From contig VBCQ01000371.1 of assembly GCA_005882155.1 (NCBI GenBank), positions 1 to 13,357 of the forward strand: 13,357 nt of DNA, written 5' to 3'. The notes under the pieces are model-generated. The model worked only from the letters and a program-made list of their open reading frames with translations. It did not search any database and had not been told where the DNA came from. Positions 8,702 through 13,357 of this stretch are shown here, in pieces; positions within the stretch are counted from its first letter, which is position 1; each line of letters opens with the position of its first letter. The position numbers and the translations under genes are program-made. Origin of the DNA: Betaproteobacteria bacterium. GTDB taxonomy: Bacteria > Pseudomonadota > Gammaproteobacteria > Burkholderiales > Burkholderiaceae_C.

Positions 8702-8737
8702 TGCAATCTCCTTTCATTCGTCACGCGGGCAAGGCAC

Positions 8738-10702
8738 GTGCCGACCCGGTTGCAGCCGACTCTGTTTGCGGTCACATTCGCGCTGCCCGTGAAGCCCTAC
8801 GACGCTTTCATTTCCTACAACCAGGCTGCCGACGGCCCGCTCGCCGCGGCGCTGGCGCATGCGCTGACGCGCTTTGCGCGGCCCTGGTACAAGCTGCGCG
8901 CCAAGCGCGTATTCCTCGACAAGACGAGCATGTCGGCCGACCCGGCGCTGCGCGGCGCGATCGAGCGCTCGCTCGGCAAATCGCAATGGCTCGTCGTTCT
9001 CGCGTGCCCGGCGTCGGCTGCGTCGCCATGGGTCAATGGCGAAGTCGCGTGGTGGATCGCGCACCGGCCGCTCGCCAAGCTGATCGTCGTTCGCAGCGGC
9101 GGTGACATCGTCTGGGACAAGGCGTCGGGTCATGACTTCGACTGGGCGCGCAGCAGCGCGCTGCCACCCGCGCTGCGCGGCGTCTATCGCGAAGAGCCAC
9201 TGTGGGTCGACGCGCTGGCGGCGCGCGCGGCGAAGAAGATGTCGCTCGCCGAGCCGGCGTTTCGCGACGCGTTTCTGAACATCGCCGCGCCGATCCACGG
9301 CATCGCGAAAGACGAGCTGTGGAGCCTCGAGCGCACCGAATGGCGCAAGCGCATCGGCGCTGCCGCGGTGGCGGTGGTGCTCGTGCTGTTCTTCGCCTGG
9401 GGCGCCTACGTTCAGAACGAAGTGTCGCGCGAGCGCAGCGAGAACATTCCGTCGATCCAGCTCGGTGCGCGTGCGTTGGCGGTATTGCCGCGCGACGCCG
9501 ACCTCGCCGCGAAGATCGCGCTCGCCGGCGTCGCGCGGCGGCCGAGCGGCGTCGCGGCAGCCGCGTTGCGCGAGGCGGTCGCGGCGCTCGCCGGCCCGAC
9601 TGCGCCGCAGCGATCGCTGGCGGTCGCGAATGCGCTCGACATCGCGTTCTCGCGCGATGGCGAACGGCTCGCGGTCTTGTCGCGTGACGGCAGCGTGGCG
9701 ATCTTTGGATCGGCGAGCGGCCAGATGAGCGCTCGATTGACGCCGGCACGGCCGCTCGTCGCGCACGCGATCGGCTGGAGTGAAATGAGCGACACGCTCG
9801 CCGTCGCGGCGGACGATGGCGTGTGGCTGTGGTCGTCGGCGTCGGCTGCAGCGCCGCGCCACATCGCGGCAGCGTCGCCGGTGCGGCGCATCGCGTTCGC
9901 GCCGAACGCCCCCGAGCGGCTGGCGATGGGACATGACGACGGCTCGTGGCGGGTCGTCGACGTGAACGGCAACGCGAGGCCCAAGCCCGCGCTTGTCGCG
10001 CACGACGGCGGCATCAGCGCGATCGCGATCAGCACCGACGGCACGCGCGTTGCAACCGGCGGCCGCCACGGCGACGCGGCCTTGTGGCAGATCGGCAGCG
10101 GACAGTTGCTGGCGCGTTGGGCCGCCCCGAACTCCGACGCGGCCGACCCTGTCGTCTCGGTCGACTTCAATCGCAGCGGCGACAGCCCGCTCGCGAAGTG
10201 GATGCTGCTGATCGCGCAGCACAGCGGCCTCGTTCGCGTGGCCGATGCGGGCTTCGCAGCGGACAAGGCCCCAATGCCAGCGCCGCGCGCGACGCCGCTG
10301 CCGACCATCTCGACGCCGCCGCTCGCCGCGGCCCGCTTCGCGCACAGCGGCCGCTGCGTCGCGCAGGTACCGGCGCGCGGAGGCGTCGACGTTCATGAGG
10401 GCTTCGGCTTCGGCCGACTGTTTCAGCTGAGCGGCGAATCCGCGGGCGAGGCGCAGGCCTTCGCCAGCGCACACAGCAGCCGCTACGCCGTCCTGCGCGA
10501 CGGCGTCGTCGACCTCTACTGGCAACCGCTGTGCGGCGACGCCGAAGCGGTGTGCCAGTACGCCGAGCCGGTTCTGCGAACGCCGATGAGCGAGGACGAC
10601 AAGCGCCGGCAGTTGCCGCCGTCCAACCCCGGCGAGCGTTTTCAGCCGCCCGGCGAGCATTGCAGCCGGCTGATCGCCAGGTTGCTCGGCGACTGGCGCT
10701 GA
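8738..10702 (+). CDS. TIR domain - transmembrane helix - WD40 propeller protein
   Basis: 654 aa from the GTG at 8738. An N-terminal TIR domain covers about residues 20-125: YDAFISYNQAADGPLA, KRVFLDKTSMSADPALRGAI, SQWLVVLACPASAASPWV, then NGEVAWW. Glu102 in WVNGE aligns with the catalytic Glu of NAD-cleaving TIRs such as SARM1 (WVHKE). A linker to about 204 has the ALPPALRGVYREEPLWVD block known from TIR-WD40 proteins. One transmembrane helix (206-225, IGAAAVAVVLVLFFAWGAYV) and a helical segment (about 230-290) follow, then about seven WD40-like blades (290-600) and a Cys-bearing tail. If TIR is cytosolic, the propeller would be periplasmic. NADase activity and a defence or stress role are inference. 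Start uncertain: GTG 8738 has AAGG only 3 nt upstream; TTG 8750 and GTG 8789 are alternatives, the last just before the TIR fold. Confidence 0.9.
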   Translation: MPTRLQPTLFAVTFALPVKPYDAFISYNQAADGPLAAALAHALTRFARPWYKLRAKRVFLDKTSMSADPALRGAIERSLGKSQWLVVLACPASAASPWVNGEVAWWIAHRPLAKLIVVRSGGDIVWDKASGHDFDWARSSALPPALRGVYREEPLWVDALAARAAKKMSLAEPAFRDAFLNIAAPIHGIAKDELWSLERTEWRKRIGAAAVAVVLVLFFAWGAYVQNEVSRERSENIPSIQLGARALAVLPRDADLAAKIALAGVARRPSGVAAAALREAVAALAGPTAPQRSLAVANALDIAFSRDGERLAVLSRDGSVAIFGSASGQMSARLTPARPLVAHAIGWSEMSDTLAVAADDGVWLWSSASAAAPRHIAAASPVRRIAFAPNAPERLAMGHDDGSWRVVDVNGNARPKPALVAHDGGISAIAISTDGTRVATGGRHGDAALWQIGSGQLLARWAAPNSDAADPVVSVDFNRSGDSPLAKWMLLIAQHSGLVRVADAGFAADKAPMPAPRATPLPTISTPPLAAARFAHSGRCVAQVPARGGVDVHEGFGFGRLFQLSGESAGEAQAFASAHSSRYAVLRDGVVDLYWQPLCGDAEAVCQYAEPVLRTPMSEDDKRRQLPPSNPGERFQPPGEHCSRLIARLLGDWR

Positions 10703-10778
10703 AAAAACGACTCCGACCTCAGTGAACTCGGCGCCGCCGCGGCGGCTCCAAGCGGCCCGATCCCGCACAAAATAGGCC

Positions 10779-11738
10779 ATGCCGCGCGCCCTGTCTGAAC
10801 TCTCGCTCAAAGAACTCCAGGAGAAATACGCGGACCCTGGAGCCGCCGTCTCCGCCCAGCTGCTGACCAAGCTGCAGCGCGACCCGCGCGCCGGCGTGCA
10901 AAAACTCTACAAGCTGCTCGCCAAACGCGCCGACGAGCAACGCAAGGAACGGCTGCGGCTCGACGCGATGCTGCATTTCGAACGGCTGCTGTGGAAGGCC
11001 GGCGTCGTGCACATCGCCGGCGTCGACGAGGTCGGCATGGGACCGCTCGCCGGCCCGGTCGTCGCCGCGGCGGTGATCTTCCCGCCGGGGACCGAGATCG
11101 ACGGCATCGACGACTCGAAGGCGCTCGACCCCGATCGGCGTGTCGAGCTCGACGTGCAGATTCGGCGCAGTGCGGCGGCGGTCGGCATCGGCGTCGTCGA
11201 GGTCGACGAGATCGACCGCGTCAACATCTACCACGCCGGGCTGCGCGCGATGCAGCTCGCGCTCGCGAGCCTGCCGCTGGTGCCGCAGCATGTGCTCGTC
11301 GACAGCCGAACGATCCCGGCGATCACGCAGCCGCAGAACAGCTTCGACAAGGGCGACGGGCTCAACTTCTCGATCGCATCGGCGTCGATCGTCGCCAAGG
11401 TCTACCGCGATCGCTTGATGATGCAGCTCGACGCGCTCTACCCGGGCTATGGCTTTGCGAGCCACAAGGGTTATGCGACGGCCGAGCATCAGAACGCGAT
11501 CCGCGAGCTCGGCCCCTGCCCGGTTCACCGTCGATCGTTCGACTACATCCGCGAAATCTGCGGCGAGTATTGCGAGCTCTACTACGCCATGAAGGCGCGC
11601 GGCGCCCGCGTCGCGTCGCGCGTCGAGATGGCGAGCTGGGAAGCCGAGTTCGAGGCCTGTACCGCTCGCCTGTCCGAGATGGAAAACAAGAAGCTGCAGC
11701 TGATGAAGAGCCGCTTATGGAAGCGCATTAGCGCGTGA
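10779..11738 (+). CDS. rnhB: RNase HII-type ribonuclease, divergent GMG-motif form
   Basis: 319 aa, far longer than E. coli RNase HII (about 200). Residues 1-75 form a helical extension (LTKLQRDPRAGVQKLYKLLA) like that of Bacillus-type RNase HII. The core begins at HIAGVDEVGMGPLAGPVV (79-95). Metal ligands are in place: Asp83, Glu84, Asp175 (VLVDSRTIP) and Asp193 (KGDGLNFSIASASIVAKVYR, 191-210). GYATAEHQNAIRELGPCPVH and RRSF complete the core near residues 230-252. RNase HII removes ribonucleotides from DNA and RNA in hybrids. The GRG motif that reads the RNA-DNA junction is GMG here (Met87), and the usual VDG is VDS. A tail of about 60 residues follows. It may be a second RNase HII beside the housekeeping one in this genome. 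The ATG at 10779 has only a weak TAGG upstream. Its 3' end overlaps the convergent DUF427 gene by 24 bp. Confidence 0.9.
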   Translation: MPRALSELSLKELQEKYADPGAAVSAQLLTKLQRDPRAGVQKLYKLLAKRADEQRKERLRLDAMLHFERLLWKAGVVHIAGVDEVGMGPLAGPVVAAAVIFPPGTEIDGIDDSKALDPDRRVELDVQIRRSAAAVGIGVVEVDEIDRVNIYHAGLRAMQLALASLPLVPQHVLVDSRTIPAITQPQNSFDKGDGLNFSIASASIVAKVYRDRLMMQLDALYPGYGFASHKGYATAEHQNAIRELGPCPVHRRSFDYIREICGEYCELYYAMKARGARVASRVEMASWEAEFEACTARLSEMENKKLQLMKSRLWKRISA

Positions 11739-12119
11739 AGTCTCGGGGCGGACATGGATGTCCGAAAACTTGTCGTCGTAGAACGCCACGCGGTCTTTCA
11801 GATCGCGGTGCTCGTCGTACGGGTCTTCGTAGGTCCAGACCGCGTCGTCGAGCTTCTTGTTGCCGACCGTGAGGTTGAAGTAATTCGCAGTGCCTTTGAA
11901 TGGGCACTGGGTGGTCGTCGTCGAGCGCGCGAGCTGGTTCATCTTCACGTCGGCGCGCGGAAAGTAGAAACGCGGCGGGTACTTGTCCTCGTCAACTCGG
12001 ATCACGTTGTTCGAATCGGCAATCACGTTGCCGTCGATCTCGACCTTCACTCGCTGTGCGAGCTTGTTCTCCTGAATCTTGTGCTCGGGATATTTCTGAT
12101 ATCCGGGTGCCTTGCTCAT
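11715..12119 (-). CDS. DUF427 domain protein
   Basis: 134 aa. The sequence from about residue 22 matches the DUF427 pattern: QRVKVEIDGNVIADSNNVIR, a YFPRADVKMNQL segment (52-63), TQCPFKGTANYFNLTV (70-85), then AVWTYEDPYDEHRDLKDRVA and FYDDKF. This is a small all-beta, presumably cytoplasmic domain whose biochemical role is not established. Cys72 and the CPFKG motif are the most conserved-looking part. The start is chosen at the ATG at 12119 because AGGAGG (minus strand, 12125-12130) sits 5 nt upstream and the family begins there; longer in-frame extensions run antisense through the CapA-like gene. The C-terminal 7 codons plus stop lie over the end of the RNase HII gene on the other strand. 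No partner gene is evident. Confidence 0.92.
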   Translation of the reverse strand: MSKAPGYQKYPEHKIQENKLAQRVKVEIDGNVIADSNNVIRVDEDKYPPRFYFPRADVKMNQLARSTTTTQCPFKGTANYFNLTVGNKKLDDAVWTYEDPYDEHRDLKDRVAFYDDKFSDIHVRPETSRANALP

Positions 12120-12143
12120 GATGGCCTCCTGAGGTTGCGGCTG

Positions 12144-13145
12144 ATGACGGGCCGCGGAGTCGATCAAATTCTGCGACAGCCATCCGAGCCGCACATCCAT
12201 GAGGGTTACCTGCGCAATGCGGTCGACTACGTGCGGCTCGCCGAGCGCGCCAACGGCCCGATTCCACGTGGCGTAGCCGACGCCTACATCTGGGGCGACG
12301 CGCTCGACGAGCTCGCCCGCGCTCGGCCCGACGCCAGAATCAACAACCTCGAAACTGCCGTGACACGCAGCGACGACTGGGTCAACAAGGGCATCAATTA
12401 CCGGATGCATCCGGCCAACGTCGGCTGCCTCACCGCCGCCGGAATCGACTGCTGCGAACTCGCGAACAACCATGTGCTCGATTGGGGTGAGGCAGGCCTG
12501 CTCGAGACATTGCAAGTTCTTCACGATGCCGGGCTGCACACGGCCGGAGCTGGCAAGAATCGCAACGAGGCACAGGCGCCGGCAGCGCTGACGCGCAGCG
12601 ATGGCGGACGCGTTCTCGTCTTCTCGCTCGGCACCGAAGACAGCGGAATTCCGCGCTCATGGGCGGCGAGCGCGGCGCAGCCAGGCGTCGCCTTTCTGGC
12701 CGATCTATCGTCGCGCAGTGCCGATCGACTGGCCGAGCGCATCGGCGGCATTCCGATCGAGCAGCAGCAATTCGCGCACCGGCTGATCGATGCGGGCGGC
12801 GTCGACGTGCTGCACGGCCACTCGTCGCACCATCCGAAAGGCATCGAGCGGCGCGGCGGCAAGCTGATCCTCTACGGCTGCGGCGACTTCATCAACGACT
12901 ACGAGGGCATCGCGGGCCACGACGAGTTTCGCGGCGATCTCGGCCTCATGTACCTGCCGCAGATCGATGCCGAGACGGGCCAACTGATGGCGATGGAGCT
13001 CGTCGCGATGCGGCGCCGGCGCTTGCGGCTAGAGCGCGCGTCCGATGTCGATTCGCGCTGGCTGTGCGGCGTTTTGAACGCCGAGGGCCGGGGCCTCAAC
13101 ACCTCGTTCGAGCTGCAGCCGGGCGCTCGATTGTTGATGAATTAG
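12144..13145 (+). CDS. CapA-like (poly-gamma-glutamate-type) protein, apparently truncated and internally deleted
   Basis: 333 aa from the ATG at 12144; a TGAGG at 12130-12134 may be its ribosome site. CapA-family phosphatase-like motifs are clear: RINNLETAVT (65-74), KGINYRMHP (82-90), CCELANNHVLDWG (103-115), TAGAGKNRNEAQAP (133-146), VDVLHGHSSHHPKGIE (220-235) and LYGCGDFINDYEGI (243-256). Two expected parts are missing. The protein starts at MTGRGVDQIL, where relatives I recall read CGDVMTGRG, so the first strand and the GD metal ligand are gone. Between RLAERI (195-200) and IPIEQQQFAH (203-212) relatives have about 20 more residues including a SIHWGGNWGY-like block. NNH and GHSSHH remain. 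It may be a decaying gene or a non-catalytic variant; the long open frame with normal codon use argues against old decay. No polymer-synthesis genes are nearby. Confidence 0.85.
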   Translation: MTGRGVDQILRQPSEPHIHEGYLRNAVDYVRLAERANGPIPRGVADAYIWGDALDELARARPDARINNLETAVTRSDDWVNKGINYRMHPANVGCLTAAGIDCCELANNHVLDWGEAGLLETLQVLHDAGLHTAGAGKNRNEAQAPAALTRSDGGRVLVFSLGTEDSGIPRSWAASAAQPGVAFLADLSSRSADRLAERIGGIPIEQQQFAHRLIDAGGVDVLHGHSSHHPKGIERRGGKLILYGCGDFINDYEGIAGHDEFRGDLGLMYLPQIDAETGQLMAMELVAMRRRRLRLERASDVDSRWLCGVLNAEGRGLNTSFELQPGARLLMN

Positions 13146-13357
13146 TCGGCCTGAAAGACCGCGCCGCCGATGTACGAGAAGTAAAAGCGCCGTTGGCTCG
13201 CCGCGAACAGCACGCGATGCGAGCGCAGAAAGTCTGCGCCGAGCAGCATCTCGGGCTGATCGGCGATCATCTCAGCGGTCGCCCAGTTGTTCGAGTCGGC
13301 GCGGACGGCGCCCCACATGTCCATCACCGTCAACCGCGTGTTCTCTATGGTTTCTGC
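13142..13357 (-). CDS. C-terminal part of a retropepsin-like aspartyl protease (5' end outside window)
   Basis: The minus-strand frame is open from the window end to a TAA (complement of 13142-13144), so only the last 71 residues are visible. The segment MLLGADFLRSHRVLFAASQR followed by RFYFSYIGGAVFQ is typical of the C-terminal end of bacterial retropepsin-like (gag-polyprotein-type) aspartyl proteases, where a hydrophobic-Gly-x-Asp-Phe-Leu strand is followed by SHRV and a FxYxGG end. The catalytic D-T/S-G motif would lie upstream, outside the window, so activity cannot be judged. Such proteins are usually exported and may carry TPR or second protease domains. A TTG at 13333 and ATGs at 13324 and 13318 are internal. 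It overlaps the CapA-like stop codon by 4 bp. Confidence 0.75.
   Translation of the reverse strand, partial: AETIENTRLTVMDMWGAVRADSNNWATAEMIADQPEMLLGADFLRSHRVLFAASQRRFYFSYIGGAVFQAD

Noticed and set aside
10733..10746. 14-bp GC-only palindrome after the TIR gene as a terminator
   Set aside because: There is no loop and no T-run, and GCC/GGC runs of this size are common in such GC-rich DNA.
8714..10870. A 718-codon open frame on the minus strand opposite the TIR-WD40 gene
   Set aside because: Its translation is Arg/Asp-rich with no recognisable motif, and it mirrors the third-position GC bias of the plus-strand gene, which has clear TIR and WD40 features.
11754..12143. Upstream extension of the CapA-like frame
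   Set aside because: It runs antisense through the DUF427 gene, shows no CapA sequence, and does not supply the missing GD motif.
12120..12539. N-terminal extension of the DUF427 frame
   Set aside because: It is antisense to the CapA-like gene; the family start and AGGAGG site support the ATG at 12119.

Overview
This is a GC-rich (about two-thirds G+C by eye) stretch of bacterial chromosome. Codon use, the divergent regulator/oxidoreductase pairs and the mix of families (DUF427, CapA-like, retropepsin-like, GST, AraC_N regulator) suggest a betaproteobacterium of the Burkholderiales, of the Rubrivivax/Leptothrix/Methylibium kind. That placement is an inference from gene style, not a proven assignment. 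I see no rRNA, tRNA, CRISPR array, transposase or phage gene.

Layout, left to right. (1) 2-373 (+): the end of a small protein with a membrane-like start and a histone-H1-like basic tail, cut by the window edge. (2) 430-2253 (+): a Tat-type exported, covalently flavinylated berberine-bridge-like FAD oxidoreductase. (3) 2274-3275 (-): an AraC_N-type regulator, divergent from (4) 3432-4436 (+), an AKR13-like aldo/keto reductase. The 156-bp gap between them carries phased direct repeats that could be the regulator's operator. (5) 4458-4820 (-): a small exported cupin. (6) 4978-5871 (+): a LysR-family regulator preceded by a perfect 30-bp palindrome that ends 3 nt before its ATG. (7) 5990-8110 (+): an exported S46 dipeptidyl-peptidase of DPP7 type. 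(8) 8111-8701 (-): a beta-class glutathione S-transferase. (9) 8738-10702 (+): a TIR domain, one transmembrane helix and a WD40 propeller in one protein. (10) 10779-11738 (+): a divergent RNase HII with a GMG instead of a GRG motif. (11) 11715-12119 (-): a DUF427 protein. (12) 12144-13145 (+): a CapA-like protein that seems to have lost two metal-site segments. (13) 13142-13357 (-): the C-terminal end of a retropepsin-like aspartyl protease.

Most genes stand alone and the strand changes almost every gene, so there is no long operon. All five convergent pairs have gaps of 21 bp or less, and two of them overlap. Two divergent pairs are also very tight (36 and 24 bp). Likely functional units are the AraC/aldo-keto reductase pair (aldehyde or dicarbonyl response) and perhaps the LysR gene with the cupin.

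The most interesting items are the membrane-anchored TIR-WD40 protein (a candidate NAD-consuming or stress/defence sensor), the damaged CapA-like gene, the GMG-type RNase HII, and the palindrome at the LysR start.
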